From: Nymphaea colorata | Taxonomy: Eukaryota; Streptophyta; Magnoliopsida; Nymphaeales; Nymphaeaceae | Length of the DNA: 64,000 nucleotides | Direction: 5' to 3' | Assembly: GCF_008831285.2 (NCBI RefSeq) | Contig: NC_045150.1 | Location: forward strand, 5,964,001 to 6,028,000 | Shown: positions 51,401 through 63,285 of the stretch, piece after piece | How the letters are laid out: every line of letters begins with the position of its first letter | How positions within the stretch are numbered: the first letter of the stretch is position 1 | The notes under the pieces: generated by a model | Databases searched by the model: none | Told to the model about the DNA's origin: nothing | The model's input: the letters and a program-made list of their open reading frames with translations, nothing else | Translations under genes and position numbers: made by a program

Positions 51401-51635
51401 TCCCAATAGAGATAGCAGCATCTTGCTCTTGCTCTTCGTCCTCCTCTTCTTGCTCTTCTTCAATCTCTTCGTCTTCCTCTTCCTCCACCTCCTCCTCTTC
51501 CTCCACTTCTTCTTCTACTTCTTCATATTCAACTTCCTCCTCCTCTATAACCTCTTCTGCACCAAGATCCACCTGCTCCTCTGGTTCTTCTTCAACAGGC
51601 TTTGAAGCCACAGCTGAGCTCCTTCCTCTCGGCAT
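48496..51635 (-). CDS. LIF2: hnRNP Q / LIF2-like three-RRM RNA-binding protein
   Basis: The coding sequence is complement join(48496..48634, 48727..48812, 48907..49079, 49160..49367, 49885..50061, 50405..50545, 51008..51124, 51204..51635), 490 aa, in phase throughout. The N-terminus (14-100) is extremely acidic. RRM1 is at about 117-193 (RNP2 VYVGGI 118-123, RNP1 KGYAFVTF 157-164), RRM2 at about 197-275 (LFIGNV 198-203, RGFAFIEY 239-246), RRM3 at about 292-372 (IYVKNL 293-298, SGFGFIHF). The tail has PMIYGRG, MVPMLLPDGRIGYVL and a Gly/Arg-rich end RGRRYRPY. This order and the tail match Arabidopsis LIF2 (LHP1-interacting factor 2), a nuclear hnRNP Q linked to Polycomb-regulated genes and flowering; role here is by homology. 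An in-frame TAG 12 bases upstream fixes the start at 51635. Confidence 0.95.
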
Positions 51636-51644
51636 CTCAAGTAC

Positions 51645-54397
51645 CTAATGTGAGCTTGTAAAAGACTGTGGCGGAAGCAGAATCCAGGAATATTTGTAGA
51701 CAAAGGTATACAGATATTGGGAGGGAGAAACAAAATGAAAGGGCAGCAGGAGTTCATGAGTGAGAATCTTGATTCAAACTTGGCCATGAGATATGAATTG
51801 TAGGAGTTGAAAGTGAATGATTAATTTTTCTAAAGGGAATAGATGTAAGTAGCTAATTAAGAGACTAGCATGAGAAAGAGAATCAAGTGATCATCAAAAG
51901 GATGATGCCTCCAGGCACAAAAATGGAGAGAGAATTCTCGCAGCTTAGATATCAGACTGCTGTTCGAAGATAATCTCCATTTTAAGATTTTAAATCTCTA
52001 ATTTCCAAACATTAACAATAAAAAATCAAAAAGAAAAAAAAAGTAACAACGTAAGATAACCATTTACAAGTAATAAACAAATGACTGTAATATTGTCACT
52101 TCATAATGTTAAACGACAAAATAGAAACTATAGATAATAGCTTAAACTACCAGCATCAATTTTCTGATTTATTCTAAAAGGCTAAGCATGGAATGACCAA
52201 CACAATGAACAAAGCAGTGAACAATCTGGCTAATAGAACCAACAAGTGATACATAGACTACACATACTCAATCAAGTGGCTGAAAACAAAAAGGAAAATG
52301 CATGAACGGATAACCTACAGCAACAATACAAATTGAGAATGGAACAACTCAAAAAAAAAAAGGTAGGTCTAAACTGCTTCAAAATTTAAATAGTTAATTG
52401 ATGCACATTGAGCTTCATAAGCTGTCGTTCAACTGAAATGATCTCTGATGTGTAATGTGGCAAACATGCGGCTTCATTCAGTATTCTGTGTTACAAATTA
52501 CAATTGTATAGACATCCTATGCATCGCATAGGGGCACTAACCACTAAGTCATGAAGATCAGAACAAGGATGGACCAAGACAACCATTTCTAGTTAACCCA
52601 CACTCTGGACAAATAACCAGCAACCATATGTCAATAAAGACAAAGAACTTGGATTCAGATCCATTGAAGCAAAGATTTATTCACCCGTCATAGCCATCTC
52701 TTAGAAAAAGTGGAAAACTGGTTCAGGCAGAAGTTACCATTATTAATGCCTAGATGATTGATTAGACATCAACAATTAATAGCAGTGTCCCAATTCTAAG
52801 AAAACATAGAGTAAATTTTTAAATTTTAAAAATTCCTAAAAATTAAGGATAAATAAAATAAAGAGCAATATATATAACAATTAACAATCATACATATTAA
52901 AAATAAATAATCATAGTAAGTTATGATTTATGAAGTATAGAAAAGCCGCCAAACATATATAACATTATAAGTTTATAACCCTTATGCAAAACTGAATTAA
53001 AAAACCAGACAAAAAACAACATCGGTAAGATGGTAAAAAAATTATAAATCAAGCAAGAAACAGCCTTAATAAGCACAACAGAAAGAACTAGGCAGAAAAC
53101 AACGCCAAAAAACAATTAAAAATAAAACAACAAACAGCGTCAATAAGAGGACATCATGTTTAGCTAATTTTTCCTATCAAAATCAAACAAAAAAGTATAA
53201 ACTACCTGTTATAGCAAAACAAGGACAGAAAGAGACAGAGAGAACCGCTGGTGGTGTAGAAATCCAGCAGAGCAAACGAGAGAAACTGAGGGAGAAGGGG
53301 AAAAATGTTGTTTTCAGTTTTCACCAAATCTAAAACCCTATAAAACAGCACAGTAAGAACGATTTTTTCCTTTTTGGCCACTATAATATTCACATATTAC
53401 AGTTGACGCCACCAAACTTTAAAAAGAAAAAATGGAAAGAATAAAGAAATTCAGAAACATCAAATATCCGTGTCAATTCGACCACACAGAGTTTAGCTCT
53501 CCGGCTAATCAATATTGGCTTGCCAAGAAGCAAACTTTTCCTAGTACAAAGCCGGGTGTCTAAGAAAAGCCAGACATAAGAAAAGAAACAAGTCTCTGCA
53601 GCTTCCTGTAACCAATGATTTGCTCAACAACAATGGAACAACAAGCACTCGGTAACGCCTATTGAATGCATAAAACTATCATAAACAGGAACTTTCATTC
53701 CATAAAAGCTAAGAGGGAGAATGCTCTAAAGAGATGCACAACAATCTCCTTGAAGATTCTGAACAACCAAGTCTAGAACAGGTTACTTATCATCTATATC
53801 GAAGGTACCAATGGTTCTTCTAATTCATTGGCAACCCTTTGTAGATTCAAGTAAAATCCATTTCATTTCTCACGATAAAGAAGGCTAATTGTAACCATAG
53901 CATTCTTCACTATCCTATGAAGCAAGCAAAAGCACGAAATACTAGCGGCGTTGCTCATCGTGGAAAAGTTTCACAGCTAGGAGGACAGCACGATTACAAC
54001 ACTTGCATTCGGTACATGAGGAAGCACCCCGCAATGGCATCAAGTATCTTCACCAAACCATTCCCGAAAACATAAGAGAATGCAAATTTCCAAGTCGAAA
54101 GAGGAAGAGACGAACAAGGATGGTTTTACGAGAAACTACCACCACACGAAAATAATCACGGAACAGAGGAAGAAACAAAAACCATCTTTAAGCAGGCAAG
54201 GTATAAGACGCCCAAGAGGAGACTTCAAGAAACGTAACGGCTAAACCCAGAGAAATTTAGCAGCAGACAAAGAGAAAGAGCATCGTTCCAATAAAACATC
54301 ACCAACTAATCTCTTTTCTAACTACATTCAAAGGGTTCAGAGACATGATGGACAGACGAGTGATCAAGGAAGGAACAAAAGGAGAGGAGTAACTCAC
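51645..54397 (-). other. Probable 2.75-kb leader intron of the LIF2-like gene
   Basis: The acceptor GCTCACATTAG ends at 51645, nine bases before the ATG. A strong donor, AATCTG|GTGAGTTACTCC, lies at 54398/54397 on the minus strand. The interval is AT-rich with no recognised gene or repeat family; long leader introns are usual in plant housekeeping genes. Confidence 0.6.
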
Positions 54398-54490
54398 CAG
54401 ATTATGTAAGAGAGTTTGAGCAACAAAGAAAACAGAAGGAGATGAAGAGAGAGAGAGAGCCGAAATTCACAGGAAACGTAGCCTTTCCCC
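54398..54490 (-). promoter_or_regulatory. Likely 5' UTR exon of the LIF2-like gene
   Basis: On the minus strand a CT-rich leader (CTCTCTCTCTCTTCATCTCC, from plus positions about 54442-54461) runs to the GTGAGT donor. The sequence turns GC-richer just upstream (54480-54560), consistent with a promoter-proximal region. The transcription start itself is not visible. Confidence 0.5.
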
Positions 54491-54749
54491 TCTTCCACCT
54501 CGTCGAAGCAGGAAAACCAACCCCACCCCGCCCCAATATGTTGATTTCCTAGGGTTTCCACATCGACAAGGAAATGATTTTACCAGATTGGTCTCCGACC
54601 CACCGGGTGAGGTAAAATCCAACACCTTGCACTTAAGATTTGATTGGTGGCCTTCAGTTATCGGTACTCAGAATTGTTACCATACTTATATACGAGCAAC
54701 ACTGGTTTGCACGTCGTTCCGTGTTTGAGTGAAAAAACGCCAAACAAAC

Positions 54750-55070
54750 GCGTATTATACGCTAAAAACACCTCTACCGTATAAAACGGAAATAAAATGC
54801 GTTTTTTAAAAAAAAATCAAAAAACAAAAAACACGTATAATATCCATATTATATTTTTTTTCATTTTTTATCCTTTTTTTCTCATTTTTTACCTTTTTAT
54901 TAATTTTCATCTTTTATAATTTTTAAGATATATTAAATGTTTAAAATTTTTAAAAAATTTGCTGAACTTTTCTTGTTTTATTTTTGAGATATAAAACTTT
55001 ACCGTATTATACTCATCTTTTTCTTTACCCTTTAATACATGTACACATTTTTTGCATAACTACGAACGGA
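54750..55070. repeat. Dispersed AT-rich repeat, copy 2
   Basis: This matches the segment at 28190-28490 in order and wording: GTATTATACGC at the left, a T-rich middle with TTTATAATTTTTAAGATATATTAAATG, then GAGATATAAAACTTTACCGTATTATAC and TGTACACATTTTTTGC at the right. It sits just upstream of the LIF2-like promoter region. Confidence 0.6.
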
Positions 55071-55734
55071 CTCATCGTATATCCCACATCCGTTTTGTGC
55101 ATAAGTTAGAAACATCAAGATTGATTACACACACATATATAAAAGAAATATATAACATATTCTATTATAAGTATAAACCTGTTTATAAATATTAATTTAG
55201 TAAAAGAGATGCTTTATAAATATCATAGGTTACTAAGTTATGCAGATGATTGTTACTTTTTCGATCTAATAAGTTAACTAGTTTTTCTTTTCTTCCCTTC
55301 TTTCTTTCACAATGATGATTGGGGCAATAAATCATTTACTATATTGCTTAAACTTTCACATCATAATATGTAAAACTGCGAGGGAGTTTTATGAAGCAGA
55401 GAAGATTTTTACATATTTGAGTCTTAACCTATATTAAAAATTGAGGCAAGTGATAATTTTGATTCACGTAGGACATTAAGTAACTTGTACAATAAATACC
55501 CAGCCATACTTGTTCCTTATAAGTTGTCATCATAATTGTATATGGACTAAGTTATATATAATGTTGTCACTATTTATACTTAGACCAACATCTTCTAAAA
55601 TGAAGATGGATCTATATTACATAACCATTTAGATATGAATTGAAGATGTTGTGGGATATCTATTGATGCAGTAAAAAAGAGGACTTCTCCTACTCTAAGA
55701 CACGATCAAACAGCAGAATGGCGAATCAAGAAAT

Positions 55735-55890
55735 GCAGCGAAACCAATGAAGGAAATTATATACCTTCATTTTAAAAATTACTTGTTTTATATAAAAATT
55801 TTAAAACATGATGATATTTCGGTCCTAGTTAAAATTTAAAAACTTTAATTCAGTCTGCCTCATGAAAAAATTTCTAGCTCCACCCCTGCG
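55735..55890. mobile_element. GGGGTGGAGCCA-family element, reverse orientation
   Basis: The right end reads CTAGCTCCACCCCTG, the reverse complement of CAGGGGTGGAGCTAG. The body (TTACTTGTTTTATATAAAAATTTTAAAACATGATGATATTT, AAACTTTAATTCAGTCTGCCTCATGAAAAAATTT) is nearly the same as the body of the copy at 56847-57041. The left end is not clear. Confidence 0.6.
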
Positions 55891-56846
55891 TGCACGGACC
55901 TTCTTGCTATTGCTCCAGCCTTCTAGGTCACGACTCACATTTGGATCCACATTGGCACTGAGGCACTCTTGATCCAACCTCTCATTGGGGATGAGTTCCC
56001 GGAGCGTCTGGCATACCGGGTCTTTCTGGGTTTGCTTTGGGCCAAAATATGTAAATGTTCTAGGTTGTTTTTCAATTCTTACAATTTCTAACCCTGTTTG
56101 TAAAATTTATGAAATAGCTATTTATATACAAGTAACAAGGTCCGGCAATGGAGGACGTCCTTGGCATTAATAAATATATGACATTTATGTAGAAATGTCA
56201 TTAATTTTTTTTTTTTACATATAAACTCCCCTTGGAAATTGAAATTTAATGTAATAGTGCCCTTATCTAGAAATGCGTAGCTCATGAAAGCCTTAGTTGA
56301 GCTTTGGTAGTTGGGAATTTTGCAGGGGTTAGCGTCAAGCATTTGATGTTGCATGTTGGGTTCATTTTGCAAATATGTAGTATAACACCCATCTTGTGAA
56401 ATTGATTGAAGGGAGTCAGGTATAACATGTAGTTGGAGCTCGTTCTTCAGCAGGAAATGCTTTCCAATGGATCATGCAGTTCCGGTTGCGCTCAACTCAA
56501 TGGCATAGCTCCGCTGTTGTAGACTATTTTTTGTATCTCTTGAAGCATATGCTAAGGAGTCGTTTGCAAGATGGAATAGTATGTGAGTATTCTACGAATT
56601 CGGTTCAAAGGTTAGGGTAGATTCATGAAACACGGGTTCTACAGTCTAATAAATCTGCTCTAATATTTAGCAAATATTCATAGAACACTTCCACCAAACA
56701 ACCCAAGGTAACAATATATCTTTTTAGATTGTTCCCTAAGTTGATATTTGGTATGAGAAGATAGATAACAGATGACATGTGCTATAGGTAACTAAATGAT
56801 CTTAGTTATTTACAGGCCTCTACATCGAGCAAATGATGCAGACATG

Positions 56847-57041
56847 CAGGGGTAGAGCCAAGAGAGGCCCGCATGGGCCTTGGTTCCATCTCAATTTTTT
56901 TTAAAAAAAAAAATTACATGTAAATTTAAAAAACTTTACTTGTTCTATATAAAAATTTTGAAAAATGATATTTAGGTCCATGTCAAAATTTTAGAAACTT
57001 TAATTCAGTCTTTCTCATAAAAAATTTCTGACTTCGCCCTG
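56847..57041. mobile_element. GGGGTGGAGCCA-family MITE, complete-looking copy
   Basis: This 195-bp segment starts CAGGGGTAGAGCCAAG and ends CTGACTTCGCCCTG, imperfect inverted repeats of each other. The AT-rich interior shares long words with the copies at 8815-9230 and 55735-55890. It has no coding capacity. I could not define a target-site duplication. Confidence 0.65.
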
Positions 57042-58183
57042 GGTTTGTGGATTTAGCTCCTCGAAGTATTGTAGTTTCAAAGAAACAACGGTAAGGTGAC
57101 AAGTCCACATGAATAGTTGCTTAATTAATGAACATTAAAAAGATTTTAAAAGTTTATAGCCTATGTAAGTCACATGGGGAGTGGCAATGCCATCATCGTC
57201 GAGCTTCAAAATGGGCATCCTCCATTTAATGGAAAATTAAAGCTCAGGTAGTTTCTTTTTTTGCTACAATTTCGTTTGTTTCCTTCCCGTGGCTTCTTTC
57301 TCTATTGCTATTCTTCTCATCGACGTCAGTACTTCAAGTCTCAACATTCTGCATCGGCATCTAGCTTGTATGGCACCGTATACAAGAACATTGTGCAGAA
57401 TTTCTGGTCCTATCAGCCAAATTCAGCAACTTTGTCTTCATCTTTTTGCGCATCTTTTTACCTGAATTCCACTAAAGGGTAATATGTATATCGAAGCTCT
57501 CACCCATAAGGGCTCGTTTGATGGGCAGGAAGTAAATAAATTTTAAATTTTTTAAAACTTTTCCTATCTTGTAGCACTGGAAAAAAAATTTAAATTTTTT
57601 AAAATTTTTCCTGTCCATCATACTTGAGATGAAAATTGGGACAATGTTCAGAAGCATTTTTCTAGAAATTTCATCATACCCCAAGGGATGAAAAAAAAAG
57701 TTCGGGACAAAAAAAATAAATGTTGGTGCTTAATCTCCAATGATTTTGTTTCCCATCTTTCATTTCTGTCAAACTGAGAAAAATTTATTATCTGGAACAT
57801 AAACCCAAGCCCAGCAAACACAAAAGGGTTTTGGAAGTCTGTATTTTGTTTCCATTTCTTCAATTTCGAAAATAAGTTTCTAAAAACTTCTCTTCAATTT
57901 CATATGTAGAATGTGTCAAACAGCCCCTACAGAGTTTTATCAGCACAGATTCCGAAGCAGGTAGGAGATGGATGGCGGTACAGTCAAGAGCATGTCATTT
58001 AAAGAACTTTATCATCACAAATTATAGGGGCAGATAGTTGATGGATGTCAGCTGCGAGATGAACGTCCTATAACTGGATCAGCATGAAGGGGTGTTCCAT
58101 GTATTCACCACAATTTTTTATGTAAACACGCCATTAATATGTTGTAAGTTCTTTTGATCTGGGATGATAAGATATCTATCAGG

Positions 58184-58270
58184 AGGGCTATAGCTCAGTT
58201 GGTAGGGCACCTCAGTTTACATGCATGTGCGTAAATGTTTTTGAGGTGAGTTCATCATGCAATCAAAGAA
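58184..58270 (+). pseudogene. Plastid trnV(UAC)-like 5' half with intron start
   Basis: AGGGCTATAGCTCAGTTGGTAGGGCACCTCAGTTTACATG follows the 5' exon of plastid tRNA-Val(UAC): acceptor strand, D-arm with GCTCAGTTGGTA, and anticodon loop with TAC. The next bases, GTGCGTAAATG, look like the start of the group II intron that splits this gene in chloroplasts. There is no 3' half in the following DNA. Small indels in the D-arm and anticodon stem (extra A, ATG for AC) mark it as a decayed nuclear copy of organelle DNA. Family knowledge is from memory; the exact extent of the insertion is unknown. Confidence 0.5.
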
Positions 58271-58400
58271 ATTGATCTTCTGTTATTGAAACGAAAGGTT
58301 GATCTTTTCCTCCCTTGCTTTGAGAGAACCAGTTGATTGATCTTCTGTTATTGAAACGAAAGGTTGATCTTTTCCTCCCTTGATTTGAGAGAACCAGAGA
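58271..58400. repeat. Tandem duplication of 65 bp
   Basis: ATTGATCTTCTGTTATTGAAACGAAAGG... to TTTGAGAGAACCAG occurs twice back to back with a single visible change (CTTGC/CTTGA). It directly follows the trnV-like fragment and may be part of the same inserted segment. Confidence 0.93.
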
Positions 58401-61400
58401 ACAGTAAGTAGCCTGCCAAGTATTAGGTTCGATTGGGTTCCAATTCATAATTCAGATACGAAATAGAACCAACCATTGATTTGTTTCATAACGTGTAAAC
58501 ACAAGATTAACAAACAAACAGAATCAAAATTCAGACCGCCGCACAGGGAAGCAGAAAGAAGATAACGTTGCATGAATATTAGCCCGTCAAGCTTGAATTG
58601 GCGACTGAGCAGACAGAAAAGAAGAAAGTTGATGGCGATTGATATAACATGGGAGGGGATACGTGGGGAGAACCTTCTTCTCAAAAGGCAAACACTGAAG
58701 GAATGCCAACCAAAGCAGCCATGGTGCAGCTTCGGCTGATCTCATTTTCCCTATAACCTGCGGTTGAAGAACGTAGACAGTGCTTTTAGCAATACTTCTG
58801 GACAAACATACAAAGATTTGAAAAATGGAGTTTCAAAGGACTTCAGCTTCCCAGTAGCATTTACACATTGCTGCGCAGATATCAGGAGTCTTAAGATAGA
58901 ACAGTTCTATTTACCAGTATTCTGACATAAACATGTTGTCCATGCACCGCATCTAATTGAGATATTTCAACATTCCGCATGTCCATTGACTCTTAGTAGC
59001 ATCTCCTTAAAAACGTGAGGTTTTTATCTTAGGGCGTGCTTGACTGTGAGCAAAAAACACCTGATTTTCACCGGGGAAAAGTAATCCCTTTATCCAAAGA
59101 ACTGAGTGATAAAAGAACTGAGTGATGAAAATTATCTATTTAGCCAAAAATTGGGGGACGGAAGTCGCAGCCGTACTACGAAAACTACAATAATGCATGA
59201 GCGGTCCCATGTAGTGCTTCCAATCACCAGTTTGCACAAACCACACCAATTGCATTGCTTAATGGCATCCTCTCCTAAACAGTGCTTAACGGCCGATCAA
59301 GAAATCGGAACGGATTCGGATATAAGAAATAGCATTCGATCAGGTTTGAATTCGGTTTTAAATAAATATCCAATTGGATAATAAGCATCGTAACAAGTAT
59401 ATTTGCATCTAAACTGTAACTTGATATATAAATCCAAACCATGAGCTGATATTCGAATCTGAAGTGAGCTTGTATACGCATCTGAACTGTAACCTCATAT
59501 CCGAATTTGAAGTGAGCTGGTATCCGAATCAAAACTATAACTTGATATCTGAATCGGAACCATGAGTTACCTACCACAATGGTAAGATGTTTTGGGCAGA
59601 AGATTTAACCAAACGCACCAACTTCACGAAGTCTAATTAGTTGCTAATGACTTCCATGGAGTTATGAATAATAATGGTCATGTAGTTGCCATATACACCA
59701 TTTGACTTCAAATATTTACAGCCACATCGTGCAAAATAATTTTAATTCATTAATATTGTGTTTAATTGAACATTTTATGTAATCAAGCAAATTATTATAG
59801 TTAACACATCAACTAAGCAAGATATCTTAACTAGTGCATTTATTTAATTGCAAATAATAAAGAAAACTTCAATTAAGAAATTTCAACAAAATTGGCATTT
59901 TCAGAAATATGAAATTAATATTTTGCAGAACTCTTAAAAAAGGTTTTGTTTATCAATTCATCAATTACTTATTTAATCAATCAAGTAAATTATTTTTGTA
60001 TAATCATCTAAAAGTCTTGCTTATTTGATATATAACACATAATTCACCAATTTTTTTAAAAAAAAAACCTTTAACTAATAAGAAAAAATTTGATTGAATA
60101 TTTCAATCATTAAATCAATGCAATAATTTAGAGCGTGAAATGTGCAAATAGAACAATCTGTTTGAAACATAAACAATTCGTGCAAACAGATCAATTTATA
60201 AGTTATTCTATTTATGTAATTAAGCAAACTAATATACTAAGAGGACTAACCCAAAAAGATAGTGATGATGTGGAGCTAATGAAGGTTTGACATCATTGAA
60301 CACTTTTTATATATATGTAAAGCAAGTTATTTTAATTAACTCAATGAAATGAGATAATTTCTTTAAGCACTGTATTTTTTAAATGGGAACTAATATGGGT
60401 CACTTGATTTAATAATTATCAACAAGTGATCATCATAAAAAAAAGTTATCTGCTAAATTAAAATTTGTCGTTATATAAAAATATAAAAATCATAATTCAA
60501 TATGTAGATTCAATATAAAAAATATGAAAGTCATATGAATAATTTATTTATTCAGCAAACTATTTTAACAATTAATCAAATATATCATTTCTGTATAGAC
60601 ATGTAACCTCATAAAAGTTTTATTATGTTGATAAACTAGTTGCTTAGGATAAGTATTTAGAAAAAAGAGAATTGATCAGAGGAATTATTTGAAAACAGAG
60701 AACCCAAGCTTTATTAAACTATTTTATGTAATTACAACTATTTAGTTAAACTATCTTATGCAATCAATGAATGCATCAACAGATATTCTTTGCAATAGCT
60801 TAGCCACCAGAGAAGGAGTCCGACTCAAATTCGCTAAAAGAAAAAAGAAATTGACTCGTTGATAAACAAATTGAACTCGAGTTTGACTTATACTTGAAAC
60901 ATTAAACGAGTCAAGTTTGAGTAATAAGAACTCAACTCAATTAAGCTCGCTCAGCTCGACTTGTAATTAAACCAATGTTGTCAAATTTGTTTTTTAAATC
61001 AAATCGAAAAGCTAAAAGGTTTAAAGACTCAGTAAATCAAATTGGAATAAGAAGTAAAGCTGGATACCGGGCCATGGGCTCGTCGGGCTTTTAACAAGTT
61101 GGGCTTAGGCCTTGAAAATGGGCTCAAGCCGACTGGGCCTTACAAGAAACCTGGCTGCACTTGGGCCCGCGCTTGGGTTGACACTTGGTCAAGTTTGATT
61201 TCAATTATTTTTATTAATTTTCAATGTAATTATATATATACATATATATATATATAATATAAATATTTTTATTTTTCGTATTAAATTTGAAATGGGCCCA
61301 AGCACACCTAATTGAAATCATTTGTGAATGGAAATGGTTAAAAATGTATTTTGATCAAAAAAATAAATTTTGAAAAGTATTAAAAAATGATATAAAGGTT

Positions 61401-61500
61401 TTATCATATTGAAAAAAAAAAGATAAAGAAGCTTCCCGCCGTTTTCCTTTAGTTGTAAAAAAGTTTTTCATGGTGGTTTCATGTATGTTAATAGAGATTA

Positions 61501-61639
61501 ATGGCTGTCTCTCTCTGGTTTCTTCTTCAAGACACTTCTTCCCTAACACCACCCAACACAAGTTACGTTGGAGGGAGAAAAATTGGGCGCCTGCAGAAAG
61601 AGAAGAAAGAGCTACTATTGAAAGGGAATGATAACAATG
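61501..61639 (+). CDS. Possible first exon, product unrecognised
   Basis: An ATG-started frame (MAVSLWFLLQDTSSL... to ...KGNDNNG) ends at a good donor AATG|GTAAGAG, and a CT microsatellite (61656-61677) follows at about +17. No downstream exon could be joined with confidence and no domain is recognised. It may be a chance frame. Confidence 0.2.
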
Positions 61640-61939
61640 GTAAGAGAGACACTTTTCTCTCTCTCTCTCTCTCTCTCGGTTCTTTGTGTTCTTGTGTAGT
61701 TGTTTTTTCTTTTTGCTTTTTGTTTTGTTCTTGGGTTGTTTCACTTCTGCCGTTCTGTGTATGTTCTTTCGAGTGATGTTGGTTTTTATGGTAAAGCTCC
61801 ATGTATGAGAAGAAGCTTGGTTGTCGTGAACAAGTATAATTTCTTGTTATGTCCCTAAATTTGGTCATGGGTTGCTACGAGGGAGAATCAATGTCCCTTA
61901 GCAGAAAGAAACTGAATCACTAGCCGTCCGCTTTGCAGA

Positions 61940-62020
61940 ATAAAGTGCCTGTAGCACAGCAGTTGAGGGGAACTCATCCGCCATGGTAGGGGATAAAAGG
62001 TCGAACTATTCTATATCCAG
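61940..62020 (+). mobile_element. tRNA-derived SINE-like fragment
   Basis: TGTAGCACAGCAGTTGAGGGGAACTCATCCGCCATGGTAGGGGATAAAAGGTCGAACTATTC has the layout of a plant SINE head: a TAGC-CAG-GTTGAGG A-box and an AGGTCGAAC B-box about 40 bases apart. No tail was identified. Confidence 0.4.
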
Positions 62021-62112
62021 ACTCTGGATTGGCAGATCAGGGAACTGATAGCAAGTTAAATCAACATGCAAGTGCACCATTGATTGCAAAAAGAGATTCA
62101 TAAGCAACCTAC

Positions 62113-62190
62113 CCAAAATTCCACAGCTTGGCTTTGTTTCTCACGAATAGCTACAACAAGCTTCTGACCTTGTAACTCTGAAAGCTCCTC
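62113..62190 (-). CDS. Possible internal exon of 26 codons, product unrecognised
   Basis: On the minus strand a pyrimidine-rich acceptor, CTTGTTCTTTCTATCAG, is followed by an open 78-base segment encoding EELSELQGQKLVVAIREKQS and six more residues, ending at donor TGG|GTAGGTT. Both borders are in phase 0. The peptide is helical and coiled-coil-like. I could not find partner exons, although a second protein-like stretch (RLGPELACLLVFSFDREGNF, minus strand, about 62520-62612) lies upstream. It may be a piece of a gene or pseudogene. Confidence 0.25.
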
Positions 62191-63022
62191 CTGATAGAAA
62201 GAACAAGTGAAAAAGAATCAGATCATGACTAGTATTTATCTTAGGAGCAAGGACTAATCTATGAGGGCAGATAAAAATATAGTAAATGGAATATATGTTT
62301 ATCAGCCACAGAATCAACCCCATTAATGACAACAATATATATGTAACTGTCTCTAGTTACCACCGAGAGCAGGTAACATTCGCATACCCTCACAAATTTA
62401 TGTACAACGTTAACATATTGCTAAGAAGGACGGAACATGTCGTAAGAATACAAAAGACCTAAGTCTACATAGCACACACCTCTGTTGCCAGAGGCAAACT
62501 TGTACTTACATCTACACTAAGTAAAAATCACCATACAGCAGCCAAAAGTTCCCTTCACGATCAAATGAAAACACCAGAAGACACGCCAACTCAGGTCCCA
62601 GTCTGCCTGCACCAGAAACTTATCAGCAATCTTTAAATTCCTGGCATTGCAAGAAGAATACTGGAACCAGATTAACTGCAAGATAGCAAGACAATGTGTG
62701 ATACTGTGCTGTCAACATTTGATCTTGATGTGCCAGGTGCTTTTATATAGAATTGCTCATTGTTTACTTGTTCAAATGCTGGTTTGGTACCATAATCATG
62801 TAGTGAATCTTCTATCGGGATCTTTTGTTTTCTAATTTGTGTTTCTGCAACGTATTGTTTTTTCTTTGCGAGACATGAATCACATGATTCATCAGTAAGC
62901 AATGAGTTACTGATTTTCTGTTTATGCGGTATTATTTAATTTACTGATACTCCCCTTTCTGTTTTCTTTGTTTCGTTTTCTAAAACGAGCTAGAATCATT
63001 TAATGAATCTCTCCTAGAATTT

Positions 63023-63285
63023 TTAAAATATACGCTTGCCTTCTTCCGCTTGAGATACCCTTCTCGTGTCCTTTTCTTCTATGAATTGTTTAAATAACGA
63101 GTAGGACTGAGGTGAGCGGTAGTCGTTATCTTGGGCTATCTGTTCTGGTGTGTTAGATGCAGTTAACTTTAGCATCAATTGCTCTAAATCTTTATGCCGA
63201 CCATTCCAAGCATAAGGAATCCATGAACAGTCCTCGAATGCCCTTCGTCTGGGTGGATGGGAGCGTCCAAGGGACTCTTCACCTG
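63023..63285 (-). CDS. Unrecognised open segment without ATG, about 89 codons
   Basis: The minus strand is open from a stop near 63290 to TAA at 63023-63025. It contains WIPYAWNGRHKDLEQLMLKL, then TPEQIAQDNDYRSPQSYSLF and KQFIEEKDTRRVSQAEEGKR. The composition is protein-like, unlike the surrounding DNA, but there is no start codon near the beginning and I do not recognise the family. It could be a terminal exon or a transposon remnant. Confidence 0.22.

Noticed and set aside
51294-51648. Plus-strand Ser/Leu-rich frames opposite the LIF2-like first exon
   Set aside because: They are antisense readings of the Glu-rich coding tract.
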